Origin: an uncultured Actinomyces sp.
GTDB lineage: Bacteria > Actinomycetota > Actinomycetes > Actinomycetales > Actinomycetaceae
NCBI GenBank assembly: GCA_938014245.1
Contig: CALLSD010000066.1
Location: 1 to 39,547 of the forward strand
Direction: 5' to 3'
Length of the DNA stretch: 39,547 nucleotides
Shown: piece after piece, positions 24,559 through 33,532 of the stretch
Layout: each line of letters opens with the position of its first letter
Numbering within the stretch: the stretch's first letter is position 1
Translations under genes and position numbers: made by a program
Notes under the pieces: model-generated
What the model saw: only the letters and a program-made list of their open reading frames with translations
Databases searched by the model: none
Told to the model about the DNA's origin: nothing

Positions 24559-25563
24559 ATGACCTACGTTGATGCTGCTGGGTGGATGCAGCGCGGCGAT
24601 TCGAATAATCGTGTCGTCGCTCTGGGTGGCGGACACGGATTGTCCGCAACTCTTCGCGCCCTTCGACACATCACGCGTCAGCTCACCGCTGTTGTCACCG
24701 TTGCAGACGATGGTGGTTCTTCTGGACGTCTGCGCTCAGAAATGCCGATTCTCCCACCTGGCGACTTGCGCATGGCGCTTGCCTCACTGTGTGAAGAAAC
24801 AGAGTGGGGGCTGACGTGGCGCGATGTTTTCCAGATGCGCTTGAAGACCAGCGGGCCAATGGATGGACATGCAGTTGGCAATATCGTCATTGCCGGGTTG
24901 TGGCAGCTTCTCGATGACCCAGTAGAAGGACTCGATTTTGTTGGGCGCCTCTTAGGCGCTCAGGGGCGCGTGCTTCCGATGTCTGTTGATCCACTGAGCA
25001 TTGAAGCTGATATGGATGACAACGGCCGGCAGTACACGGTGAAGGGACAATCGAAAGTTGCGATTGCCCCCGGGACGGTTGAAGCGGTTCGTTTGACCCC
25101 GGAGAAGCCGCGCGTTCCTGCAGCTGTCACTGAAGCCATCTCTGAGGCCGACTGGGTTGTTCTAGGACCAGGTTCGTGGTACACCTCGGTGATTCCGCAT
25201 CTGTTGGTTCCTGAACTTCACCGCTCGCTGGTCACCACCGAAGCCCACCGCGCGCTCATTTTGAATCTCTCGCGTCAACGTGGGGAAACAGACACGATGA
25301 CCACGGCTGACCATGTTCGCGTCATTGCCCGGTATGCACCGAGTTTCAAGCTTGATGTCGTCATTGCTGATCCGACGACGACTGATGATATTGATGACCT
25401 TGCCGAGGCCGCTGATGCTTTGGGTGCGCGAGTTCTCCTTCGTCAGGTGCGCACGGGCGACGGCGAGCCTCACCATGATCCTCTTCGTCTGGCCGCGGCC
25501 TTACGAGATGCTTTTGATGGTTTCCTTGGTGAAGTTGGTCGTAGCGAGACCTGGCTTCCCTGA
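24559..25563 (+). CDS. yvcK: YvcK-type (CofD-like) UDP-sugar-binding regulator
   Basis: YvcK (GlmR, CuvA in mycobacteria) is a CofD-like Rossmann protein. It binds UDP-GlcNAc and links carbon supply to cell-wall synthesis. The 334-residue product opens with VVALGGGHGLSATLRALR, the glycine-rich nucleotide loop, then VTVADDGGSSGRLR and MPILPPGDLRMAL, all hallmark motifs. GPGSWYTSVIPHLLVPEL and NLSRQRGETD follow. The length fits the usual 310-340. The ATG at 24559 lies three bases after the rapZ stop, and GGAAAGGA lies about nine bases upstream. It forms a rapZ-yvcK-whiA operon, the order found across Gram-positives. Confidence 0.95.
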   Translation: MTYVDAAGWMQRGDSNNRVVALGGGHGLSATLRALRHITRQLTAVVTVADDGGSSGRLRSEMPILPPGDLRMALASLCEETEWGLTWRDVFQMRLKTSGPMDGHAVGNIVIAGLWQLLDDPVEGLDFVGRLLGAQGRVLPMSVDPLSIEADMDDNGRQYTVKGQSKVAIAPGTVEAVRLTPEKPRVPAAVTEAISEADWVVLGPGSWYTSVIPHLLVPELHRSLVTTEAHRALILNLSRQRGETDTMTTADHVRVIARYAPSFKLDVVIADPTTTDDIDDLAEAADALGARVLLRQVRTGDGEPHHDPLRLAAALRDAFDGFLGEVGRSETWLP

Positions 25564-25601
25564 TTTCTCACAGTGCTTGTACTTTCTCTAAAGGAGTAAA
25601 G

Positions 25602-26585
25602 GTGTCCCTCACATCGGATATGAAGGATGAGCTTGCCCGCAGCGCGGTTACTTCGCAGTCCGCGATGGCGGCCGAGGTCTGCGCGATTCTTCGTTTTTCG
25701 GGTGGTCTTCACCTAGTGGGTGGCCGCATCCTTATCGAGGCCGAACTTGATTCTTCCGTTGCGGTCCGCCGTCTTCGCGCTTTCCTCTCAACTCTTTACA
25801 ACGTCGAGTCCTTCGTTGTTGTGGTTTCGGGCTCGTCACTGCGCCGGGGCAAGCGCTACGTGGTTCGGGTCGTGCACAGGGCGGATGAACTCGCACGTCT
25901 CAGTGGCCTCGTTGATGCTGCGGGACGTCCGGTCCGTGGGCTGCCGGCTGCGCTTGTTGCAGCAGGTAAGGACGAGGCCGCAGCCGTGTGGCGCGGAGCC
26001 TTCCTCGCGCGTGGCTCGCTTCTGGAACCCGGGCGTTCGTCATCTTTGGAAATTACGTGTCCGGGACCAGAGGTTGCCTTGGCTATGGTTGGACTGGCGC
26101 GCAAGCTTGGCGCTGTTGTTCGTTCTAAGGAAGTTCGCGGTTCGGATCGAGTGACAGCTCGTGACTCTGAAGCAATCAGCGCGCTCATTCGGGCGCTTGG
26201 AGCCCCGGAAACTCATCGTTCATGGGAACAGAGGCGTGAGCGCCGTGAAGCGCGGGGGTCAGCTAATCGTCTTGCGAATTTTGACGACGCTAATCTTCGG
26301 CGCAGTGCGCGTGCTGCGGTCGCTGCCGGTGCACGAGTGGAGCGGGCTTTCGCGATCCTTGGCGATGATGTCCCCGAGCACTTGCGTGAAGCGGGTGAAC
26401 TGCGCATTAAATTTAAGCAGGCCTCGCTTGAGGAACTTGGAAAGCACACTGATCCGCCTTTGACGAAGGATGCAGTTGCAGGACGCATTCGCAGGCTTCT
26501 CGCGATGGCGGACAAGGTAGCGCATGATCGCGGGATTCCGGATACCGAGTCCGCGCTCACCCTTGACATGCTCGACGGTGATTGA
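25602..26585 (+). CDS. whiA: DNA-binding sporulation/cell-division regulator WhiA
   Basis: WhiA is a transcription factor made of an N-terminal domain related to LAGLIDADG homing endonucleases and a C-terminal helix-turn-helix. In streptomycetes it activates ftsZ and other division genes, and in non-sporing actinobacteria it is kept for division control. The 327-residue product starts MSLTSDMKDELARS, has FSGGLHLVGGRILIEAEL near residue 30, and carries the HTH near the end (RIKFKQASLEELGKHTDPPL, then KDAVAGRIRRLLAMAD). The GTG at 25602 has GGAG six bases upstream. It is 38 bases after yvcK in the same operon. A promoter region for gap follows. Confidence 0.96.
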   Translation: MSLTSDMKDELARSAVTSQSAMAAEVCAILRFSGGLHLVGGRILIEAELDSSVAVRRLRAFLSTLYNVESFVVVVSGSSLRRGKRYVVRVVHRADELARLSGLVDAAGRPVRGLPAALVAAGKDEAAAVWRGAFLARGSLLEPGRSSSLEITCPGPEVALAMVGLARKLGAVVRSKEVRGSDRVTARDSEAISALIRALGAPETHRSWEQRRERREARGSANRLANFDDANLRRSARAAVAAGARVERAFAILGDDVPEHLREAGELRIKFKQASLEELGKHTDPPLTKDAVAGRIRRLLAMADKVAHDRGIPDTESALTLDMLDGD

Positions 26586-26630
26586 GATCTCTCTTTCAGC
26601 ATAATGTGGGCCAGCTCTCTAAGGACTTAG

Positions 26631-26664
26631 TTCACCCTCATCTGTGGCGGTGAAGGTGTAGATT
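26631..26664 (+). promoter_or_regulatory. Probable gap promoter with an inverted repeat
   Basis: TTCACC (26631-26636) and GGTGAA (26649-26654) are inverted copies 12 bases apart, just upstream of a possible -10 element TAGATT (26659-26664). The gap start codon is about 105 bases downstream. The repeat could be an operator in the -35 region. Confidence 0.35.
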
Positions 26665-26769
26665 AGAAGTACTGGAACCGCAGAGCACTGCGGGCCATAG
26701 ATGCAAACCGCATCTTCATGGTTGATACAGAAAGTGTGTCCCGCAGGGGGCACAAGCAGGAGGACAACA

Positions 26770-27777
<1,008 letters not shown>

Positions 27778-27806
27778 TCGGCGCGCTGAGCGTGATGTAC
27801 TAAGTT

Positions 27807-27842
27807 CTGGGCCCGTGTACGTGCAAACGTATGCGGGCCCAG
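27807..27842 (+). other. GNRA-capped 16-bp hairpin between gap and pgk
   Basis: CTGGGCCCGTGTACGT (27807-27822) pairs with 27827-27842 along its whole length, with two G-U wobbles, closed by the tetraloop GCAA (27823-27826), a GNRA loop. It is followed by TTCACTACTC, so it lacks the U-tract of an intrinsic terminator. It lies 29 bases after gap and 45 bases before pgk. It could stabilise the gap mRNA, mark a processing site, or attenuate transcription into pgk. Confidence 0.75.
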
Positions 27843-27887
27843 TTCACTACTCACCACTTCAATTCTTTACGATATGAGGAGAATTCC

Positions 27888-29081
27888 ATGAGGACGATCG
27901 ATAGCCTGGGTAACCTTTCCGGAAAGAGCGTTCTGCTTCGCTCGGATTTCAATGTCCCCCTCGACGGCGACCAGAACATCACCGACGATGGCCGTATTCG
28001 CGCCGCGCTTCCTACCATTAAGCTGCTTCTCGACGGCGGAGCAAAGGTTGTAATCGCAGCTCACCTTGGCCGTCCTAAGGGACAGGTCAACCCCGCTTTC
28101 TCTCTGGCGCCGGTTGCTCGCCGACTCCAAGAACTCACCGGCGTGAAGGTTACCCTTGCCCCCGATACTGTTGGCGAAGGTGCGCGTGCAGCTGTCGCGG
28201 CCGCTCAACCCGGCGAAATTGTTCTGCTGGAGAACGTACGTTTCAACGCAGCAGAAACCTCGAAGGATGACGCTGAGCGTGAAGCTTTCGCTGCTGAGCT
28301 TGCATCGCTCGCAGATGCTTTTGTTTCGGATGGTTTCGGCGTCGTTCACCGCAAGCAGGCTTCGGTTTACGATGTTGCCAAGCTTCTTCCCAGCGCCGCT
28401 GGTCTTCTTGTTGTCAAGGAAATCGAGTCCTTGGGCAAGGCCGTTAATGATCCCGAGCGTCCCTACGTCGTGGTCCTTGGTGGTTCGAAGGTTTCTGACA
28501 AGCTCGGAGTTATCGCGAACCTGCTGTCCAAGGCTGACAAGCTGATCATCGGTGGCGGCATGGCTTACACCTTCTTGGCCGCAAAGGGCTACGAAGTTGG
28601 TAAGTCTCTTCTCGAAGCGGATCAGATTCCTACGGTTCAGGGCTACATGGAGACCGCCGCGAAGAACGGTGTCGAGCTTCTTCTGCCCGTTGACACCGTC
28701 GTTGCTCCTGAGTTTGCTGCCGACGCTCCCGCAACTGTGGTCGATGCTGACGCAATCCCCGCTGATCAGATGGGTCTCGATATCGGCCCGAAGAGCCGCG
28801 AACTCTTTGCAGGCGCGATTGCATCTGCAAAGACCGTTGTGTGGAACGGCCCCATGGGCGTCTTCGAATTCCCGGCTTTTGCTGAAGGAACGAAGGCAGT
28901 CGCGCGCGCTATGAGCGAAGGCAGCGCCTTCACCGTCATCGGTGGCGGTGACTCGGCATCTGCTGTTCGTAACCTTGGTTTCGACGAATCCACTTTCTCT
29001 CACATTTCTACCGGTGGCGGAGCTTCTCTTGAACTTCTTGAAGGCAAGGTTCTCCCCGGTATTGCAGTTTTGGAGGACTGA
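27888..29081 (+). CDS. pgk: Phosphoglycerate kinase
   Basis: PGK transfers the acyl phosphate of 1,3-bisphosphoglycerate to ADP, the first ATP-yielding step of glycolysis. The 397-residue product has the substrate-binding SVLLRSDFNVPL and AHLGRPKG motifs, VLLENVRFN, VVLGGSKVSDKLGVI, WNGPMGVFE and the C-terminal nucleotide loop GGGDSASAV. The length is normal for bacteria. The start is the ATG at 27888, with GAGGAG six bases upstream. An in-frame ATG at 27831 falls inside the hairpin between gap and pgk and is rejected. A TACGAT element at 27868-27873 could give pgk a promoter of its own. tpiA follows after three bases. Confidence 0.98.
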   Translation: MRTIDSLGNLSGKSVLLRSDFNVPLDGDQNITDDGRIRAALPTIKLLLDGGAKVVIAAHLGRPKGQVNPAFSLAPVARRLQELTGVKVTLAPDTVGEGARAAVAAAQPGEIVLLENVRFNAAETSKDDAEREAFAAELASLADAFVSDGFGVVHRKQASVYDVAKLLPSAAGLLVVKEIESLGKAVNDPERPYVVVLGGSKVSDKLGVIANLLSKADKLIIGGGMAYTFLAAKGYEVGKSLLEADQIPTVQGYMETAAKNGVELLLPVDTVVAPEFAADAPATVVDADAIPADQMGLDIGPKSRELFAGAIASAKTVVWNGPMGVFEFPAFAEGTKAVARAMSEGSAFTVIGGGDSASAVRNLGFDESTFSHISTGGGASLELLEGKVLPGIAVLED

Positions 29082-29084
29082 ATA

Positions 29085-29864
29085 ATGACACGTACCCCTT
29101 TGATGGCCGGTAACTGGAAGATGAACCTCGATCACCTCGAGGCCAATCACCTTGTCCAGGGTCTGGCAATGGAACTCTCGGATCACAACTTCGATTACTC
29201 GCGCTGCGAGGTCCTAGTGATCCCTCCCTTCACTGATCTTCGCACCGTTCAGACCGTCGTTGACGCTGACGAGCTTCAGATCAAGTACGGCGCACAGGAT
29301 ATTTCTGTCCATGACAACGGTGCATTCACCGGCGAAATCTCCTCTGAGATGCTGACCAAGCTGGGTTGCTCTTACGTTGTTGTCGGACACTCAGAACGTC
29401 GTGAGTACCACAACGAATCCGATCAGTTGGTCGGACAGAAGGCACGCAAGGCCTTTGATGCTGGCATGACTCCGATCCTGTGCTGCGGCGAGGCTCTTGA
29501 TGTCCGTAAGGCTGGAACTCACGTCGAGTTCGTCCTCGGTCAAGTTCGCGCTGCCCTCGAAGGCTGGAGCGGGGAAGACGTTGCGAAGATCGTCATCGCC
29601 TACGAGCCCATCTGGGCAATTGGCACTGGCGAAACCGCAACCGCCGATGACGCACAGGAAGTGTGCGGGGCCATCCGTGAGGCTCTCCGCGCAGACTACG
29701 GTGATGCGACTGCTGACTCGACCCGAGTCCTGTACGGCGGTTCCGCAAAGCCCGGAAACATTAAGGAGCTCATGAGCCAGCCTGATGTTGATGGTGCACT
29801 TGTCGGTGGAGCTTCGCTGAAGGCAGATTCCTTCGCAGCCATGGCACGCTTCCAGGAACTGTGA
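29085..29864 (+). CDS. tpiA: Triosephosphate isomerase
   Basis: TIM interconverts dihydroxyacetone phosphate and glyceraldehyde-3-phosphate. The 259-residue product shows the catalytic lysine in AGNWKMN (Lys12), the catalytic histidine in VVGHSERR, and the catalytic glutamate in AYEPIWAIGTG. The phosphate-binding YGGSAKPGN and DGALVGGASL segments close the barrel. The ATG at 29085 lies three bases after pgk, with GGAGG upstream inside the pgk end, so the two are translated from one mRNA. A 14-bp hairpin follows the gene. Confidence 0.98.
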   Translation: MTRTPLMAGNWKMNLDHLEANHLVQGLAMELSDHNFDYSRCEVLVIPPFTDLRTVQTVVDADELQIKYGAQDISVHDNGAFTGEISSEMLTKLGCSYVVVGHSERREYHNESDQLVGQKARKAFDAGMTPILCCGEALDVRKAGTHVEFVLGQVRAALEGWSGEDVAKIVIAYEPIWAIGTGETATADDAQEVCGAIREALRADYGDATADSTRVLYGGSAKPGNIKELMSQPDVDGALVGGASLKADSFAAMARFQEL

Positions 29865-29876
29865 TCCATTAATTCT

Positions 29877-29912
29877 GCGGTGCGCCGAAGAAGCAACACT
29901 TCGGCGCACCGC
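29877..29912 (+). terminator. Hairpin after tpiA
   Basis: A perfect 14-bp stem, GCGGTGCGCCGAAG (29877-29890) with 29899-29912 and an 8-base loop, 12 bases after the stop. It is followed by TGGCTTTATCCTTT, a weak U-tract, so it is a probable but possibly leaky terminator. Confidence 0.7.
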
Positions 29913-29981
29913 TGGCTTTATCCTTTGGTTATTCGCTAGACTACTCAGCGTTGAAGTATCTGAAAGAATCGGAAGAAGAAC

Positions 29982-30227
29982 GTGGCAGCTCTGAAAATTA
30001 CATTGATCGTCATCATTACGCTGACCAGCATCCTGCTCACCCTGACGATTCTTATGCATAAGGGAAAGGGCGGCGGCCTGTCGGATATGTTCGGCGGCGG
30101 TATTTCTTCTTCCGCAGGATCTTCTGGCGTTGCAGAGCGTAACCTCAATCGGATCACTTTGGCTATTCTTCTGATTTGGGCGGTTTCAATCGTCGGTTTC
30201 GGCGTGTTGACGAAGTTCGCTGCCTAA
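29982..30227 (+). CDS. secG: Preprotein translocase subunit SecG
   Basis: SecG is a small membrane subunit that assists SecYE during protein export. The 81-residue product has two membrane segments (LKITLIVIITLTSILLTLTIL and ITLALLIWAV-like near the end) joined by a Gly-rich loop with the family motif HKGKGGGLSDMFGGG. The GTG at 29982 is preceded by GGAAGAAG a few bases upstream. A TAGACT -10-like element at 29937-29942 with a weak TGGCTT 18 bases before it could serve as a promoter. The position after tpiA is the conserved actinobacterial order. A strong terminator follows. Confidence 0.95.
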   Translation: MAALKITLIVIITLTSILLTLTILMHKGKGGGLSDMFGGGISSSAGSSGVAERNLNRITLAILLIWAVSIVGFGVLTKFAA

Positions 30228-30241
30228 GACGTTCTTCATCG

Positions 30242-30274
30242 TGCTGCATCCGCCTGCGGATGCAGCATTTTTTT
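30242..30274 (+). terminator. Intrinsic terminator of secG
   Basis: A 12-bp stem, TGCTGCATCCGC (30242-30253) with 30256-30267, is followed by seven Ts (30268-30274). It closes the glycolysis-secG block. Confidence 0.95.
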
Positions 30275-30283
30275 ACCCTGCGA

Positions 30284-30296
30284 TAGCATGAGCTTA
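30284..30296 (+). promoter_or_regulatory. -10 element for a leaderless transcript of the YdcF-like gene
   Basis: TAGCAT (30284-30289), six bases, then ATG at 30296, without a ribosome-binding site. The -35 region would fall within the secG terminator. Confidence 0.55.
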
Positions 30297-31327
30297 TGCT
30301 GAGCGGATTAATGAGTGCCTTACTGGTCTTTTCGCCTGCCATATTTTGGGGCATTCTTTTTACGTGGTCCTATCGGAAAGAGCCGCGACAGTTCAAGAAT
30401 GCGATTTTCTTCTTGTTGATGCTGGTCTTCGCACTCGGTGCGTGTGCGATCTACACCGATGAGATCGGGATAGTCCTTCTTTTGGGAATTGCAATCCCAT
30501 TTGCACCCATCATTACCGTGGGGTTCTTGCTTGTTAATGCGTGGATTGTCATTCGGCGAGAGGGCTTTTCTCTTCCAAACGTTCTTCCCGCACTTTTCGC
30601 GTTGGCAATTGTCGCCTGGATTATCGGAATTCCAGTGGGTATTGGAATAAGCCACTCAAGGGTCGTCGTTTCTCTTTCAGCTTTGCTCTTGGTGCTCGGT
30701 TTGTGGTTCTTCTTCAGTTTTGTTGCGCTACTCGTGTATTCCTGGTTCTATCGCAAACTTCCACGGAAGCGACGCTTCGATTACATCATCATTCACGGTG
30801 CTGGTTTGAAGGGTGAAGAGCCGACGCCCCTTCTGCGGGGTCGAATTGATAAAGCACTCGAACTTTGGAGTGCTCAGGGATGCTCCGCCATCTTGGTTCC
30901 TTCTGGCGGGCAGGGCAGTGACGAGGTTATTTCAGAAGCCGAGGCGATGAGTCGTTACATGCTCCGCCTAGGGGTTCCTCGGGAGGCAATTCTTCCAGAA
31001 GATCAATCAACGACAACGATGGAGAACCTCGTTTTTGCCAAGAATCTTCTGGATGCGCGTCAAGCGACACCCTACCGCTGTGCTTTTGTCACCTCGGACT
31101 ATCACGTCTTTCGCACGGCACTCTATGCTTCGCATGTCGGTCTCAAAGGAGACGGGGTTGGTTCGAGAACCGCCTCATACTACTTTCCGACGGCCTTTAT
31201 TCGCGAGTTTATCGCGATAACGAAAGAACACTGGATGCCCTATGTGATCCTGACGATCATGTGGGCAACCAGTGTCCTTGCGCCGTATTTTGGTCAGCTA
31301 CTGCGGGTTTTCCTGCCTGGTCAGTAG
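30296..31327 (+). CDS. YdcF/SanA (DUF218) family membrane protein
   Basis: The first 160 residues of this 343-residue protein hold about five membrane segments. A soluble DUF218 domain follows, starting RFDYIIIHGAGL and carrying the typical LLRGRIDKAL, VPSGGQGSDE, SEAEAM, EDQSTTTMENL and TSDYHVFRT signatures. A last hydrophobic stretch ends the chain. Relatives (SanA, ElyC, YdcF) affect envelope integrity, and the biochemical role of most is unknown; a sugar- or nucleotide-related function is only a guess. The start ATG follows a leaderless-type -10 element. The gene converges on transketolase with nine bases between stops, and no terminator separates them. Confidence 0.85.
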   Translation: MLSGLMSALLVFSPAIFWGILFTWSYRKEPRQFKNAIFFLLMLVFALGACAIYTDEIGIVLLLGIAIPFAPIITVGFLLVNAWIVIRREGFSLPNVLPALFALAIVAWIIGIPVGIGISHSRVVVSLSALLLVLGLWFFFSFVALLVYSWFYRKLPRKRRFDYIIIHGAGLKGEEPTPLLRGRIDKALELWSAQGCSAILVPSGGQGSDEVISEAEAMSRYMLRLGVPREAILPEDQSTTTMENLVFAKNLLDARQATPYRCAFVTSDYHVFRTALYASHVGLKGDGVGSRTASYYFPTAFIREFIAITKEHWMPYVILTIMWATSVLAPYFGQLLRVFLPGQ

Positions 31328-31336
31328 GCCATGCCC

Positions 31337-33418
31337 TCAGTGAGCTGCAGCAAAACTCTCGCGAGCCTTTGCTGCGATATTTTCAGGGGTAAAGCCGTAC
31401 TTTTCGAAGAGACGACTGCCTTCCGTTGACTCGCCGAAGTGCTCGAGCGAAACGATGCGGCCACAGTCGCCAACCCAGCGGTACCACGGCATCGCAATCC
31501 CGGCCTCGACGGCGACGCGCGCACGGACCGCGCAAGGGAGGACCGATTCGCGGTAATCCTCGTCCTGGGCCTCGAACCACTCCATGCAAGGCACCGAGAT
31601 CACGCGGACGCGAAGTCCTTCTTCGGCGAGGAGTGCGCGGGCTTGCAGGGTAGGTGCGACTTCAGAACCCGAAGCCAAGAGAAGGATATCGGGAGTTCCC
31701 TCGCAGTCTGCAAGCACGTAAGCTCCGCGGCGCAGGCCTTCGGCACCTGCAAGTTCTTTTCCCTCCCCGCGAGCAGGGTTCGGCAGGTTCTGACGGCTCA
31801 GAACGAGACCAACCGGGTGGCGCTGAAGGAGGGTAGCCTTCCAGGCCTCGGCAGTTTCGGCAGCGTCTGCAGGACGAACGACTGCGAGATTCGGAATTGC
31901 GCGATAGGCAGCCAGGTGCTCGATGGGCTGGTGGGTCGGACCATCCTCTCCAACGCCAATTGAATCATGCGTCCACACGTAGGTGACTGGAAGATCCATG
32001 AGAGCAGCAAGACGCACCGCGCCACGCATGAAGTCGGAGAAGACGAAGAAAGTTCCACCGTAGACACGGGTCAAGCCATCTGCGGCGATACCGTTCATCG
32101 CGCACGCCATGGCGAACTCACGAATTCCGAAGTGGAGGTTACGACCGAAGGGATCGGCTTCGAATGAACGCGAGTAGGTCCCTTCGGGGAGGAAAGACGT
32201 CAATCCGTTGAGGAAAGTATTATTTGATCCGGCCAAGTCAGCAGATCCGCCCCACAGTTCGGGAAGCGTTGGTGCAATCGCGTTCAGCACCTTTCCCGAG
32301 GCCGATCGGGTTGCCAGTGCCTGTCCTTCAGGGAAGGTTGGGAATGAAGATTCCCAATCGCTTGGCATTTCACCCGGACGAAGACGGGCAAGTAGCGCAG
32401 CCTTTTCTGGGTTCTGTTCTTGCCACTGAGAGAAACGCTGGTCCCATTCCTCGCGCAGCTGCTTCGCGCGAGCGGCAAATTGACTGCGAGCGTAGGCGAC
32501 AGCTTCTTCGTCAACATCGAAGCTTGCATCGGGGTTAGCACCCAAGGCTTCTTTAAGTCCTCGAAGAGCGTCGGTCCCCAGCTTGGCGCCATGGATTCCA
32601 CCGGTGTTCATTTTCTCAGGAGTCGGCCACCCGATTACGGTACGAAGCGCGATGATCGAAGGCTGCTCGGTATTCGCGCGAGCCGCTTCCAAAGCAGCAT
32701 CAAGAGCCGTAACGTCTTCGGTGTAGGAACCATCCTCACTGAGCCAATTGACCCGCTGAACATGCCAACCATAAGCCGAGTAGCGCGCCAAAACGTCCTC
32801 GCTGAAGGCAATATCGGTGTCGCCTTCAATCGAGATACGGTTGTCATCCCACAAAACAATGAGGTTGCCAAGCTTTTGCGTACCTGCGAGCGAAGAAGCC
32901 TCCGCAGAAACACCTTCTTGGAGGCAACCATCACCAGCGATGACATAGACCTTGTGATCGAAAACGGACTCGCCGTACGGAGTTGCGGGATCCAGCAGAC
33001 CGTGGGTGAACCGTTCCGCCATTGCGAAACCAACAGCAGAAGCAATACCCGTTCCCAGCGGGCCGGTGGTCAATTCGACGCCTGGAGTGTGGCCGTACTC
33101 GGGGTGGCCGGGGGTGAGAGCACCCTCTGTGCGTAGAGCTTGAAGGTCCTCAAGCTCAACCCCCATCCCTGCGAGGTAAAGCTGAAGATACTGCGTGAGA
33201 GATGAATGCCCTGAAGACAAAATAAAACGGTCACGACCCAGCCACTGCGGGTCGTGAGGATCAAGATGCATATGGCGGTGGTAAAGGGCATAGGCTGCGG
33301 GAGCGAGTGAAATAGCCGCTCCTGGGTGTCCATTTCCTACTCGTTCTACGGCGTCTGCGGCGAGAATCTTGGCGGTGGAAACGGCGCGGCTATCGAGCTC
33401 ATTCCATAACGCGGGCAC
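31337..33418 (-). CDS. tkt: Transketolase
   Basis: Transketolase moves two-carbon units between sugar phosphates in the pentose phosphate pathway, using thiamine diphosphate. The 693-residue product shows GNGHPGAAISLAP at the N-terminus, the ThDP motif beginning GDGCLQEG and ending near WDDNRISIEGDT, HTPGVELTTGPLG, and the pyrimidine-domain THDSIGVGEDGPTHQPIEH. The start is the GTG at 33418 (MPALWNELDSRAV), because AGGAGG lies seven bases upstream. A longer frame from 33520 would run through the promoter of the divergent xerD gene and is rejected. A -10 element TACACT lies on the minus strand at 33462-33467. Confidence 0.97.
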   Translation of the reverse strand: MPALWNELDSRAVSTAKILAADAVERVGNGHPGAAISLAPAAYALYHRHMHLDPHDPQWLGRDRFILSSGHSSLTQYLQLYLAGMGVELEDLQALRTEGALTPGHPEYGHTPGVELTTGPLGTGIASAVGFAMAERFTHGLLDPATPYGESVFDHKVYVIAGDGCLQEGVSAEASSLAGTQKLGNLIVLWDDNRISIEGDTDIAFSEDVLARYSAYGWHVQRVNWLSEDGSYTEDVTALDAALEAARANTEQPSIIALRTVIGWPTPEKMNTGGIHGAKLGTDALRGLKEALGANPDASFDVDEEAVAYARSQFAARAKQLREEWDQRFSQWQEQNPEKAALLARLRPGEMPSDWESSFPTFPEGQALATRSASGKVLNAIAPTLPELWGGSADLAGSNNTFLNGLTSFLPEGTYSRSFEADPFGRNLHFGIREFAMACAMNGIAADGLTRVYGGTFFVFSDFMRGAVRLAALMDLPVTYVWTHDSIGVGEDGPTHQPIEHLAAYRAIPNLAVVRPADAAETAEAWKATLLQRHPVGLVLSRQNLPNPARGEGKELAGAEGLRRGAYVLADCEGTPDILLLASGSEVAPTLQARALLAEEGLRVRVISVPCMEWFEAQDEDYRESVLPCAVRARVAVEAGIAMPWYRWVGDCGRIVSLEHFGESTEGSRLFEKYGFTPENIAAKARESFAAAH

Positions 33419-33461
33419 GGTGTAACCTCCTGGCAATTGACGTGACCTCCCTGTAAGGCCA

Positions 33462-33467
33462 AGTGTA
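33462..33467 (-). promoter_or_regulatory. -10 element of tkt
   Basis: TACACT on the minus strand, about 45 bases before the tkt GTG, gives a leader of roughly 35-40 bases with a strong AGGAGG site. The -35 match (TCCAAG, 18 bases upstream) is poor. Confidence 0.45.
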
Positions 33468-33519
33468 GCGGTTCGGCACGCGTAACTTGGAAATACCCGG
33501 CCAGCATCGAAGCGGTCCA

Positions 33520-33532
33520 TACAATGGGCGCG
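33520..33532 (+). promoter_or_regulatory. -10 element for a leaderless xerD transcript
   Basis: TACAAT (33520-33525), six bases, then GTG at 33532. This fixes the start of xerD; there is no ribosome-binding site. Confidence 0.6.

Noticed and set aside
27867..29186. A 439-residue open frame on the minus strand opposite pgk
   Set aside because: It is the mirror of a highly expressed, codon-biased gene, has no recognisable domain and no promoter or ribosome-binding site. Other long antisense frames (22249-23148, 26716-27642) are explained in the same way.
33419..33520. N-terminal extension of transketolase
   Set aside because: It crosses the strong AGGAGG site before the GTG at 33418 and the tkt -10 element, and is unlike other transketolases.
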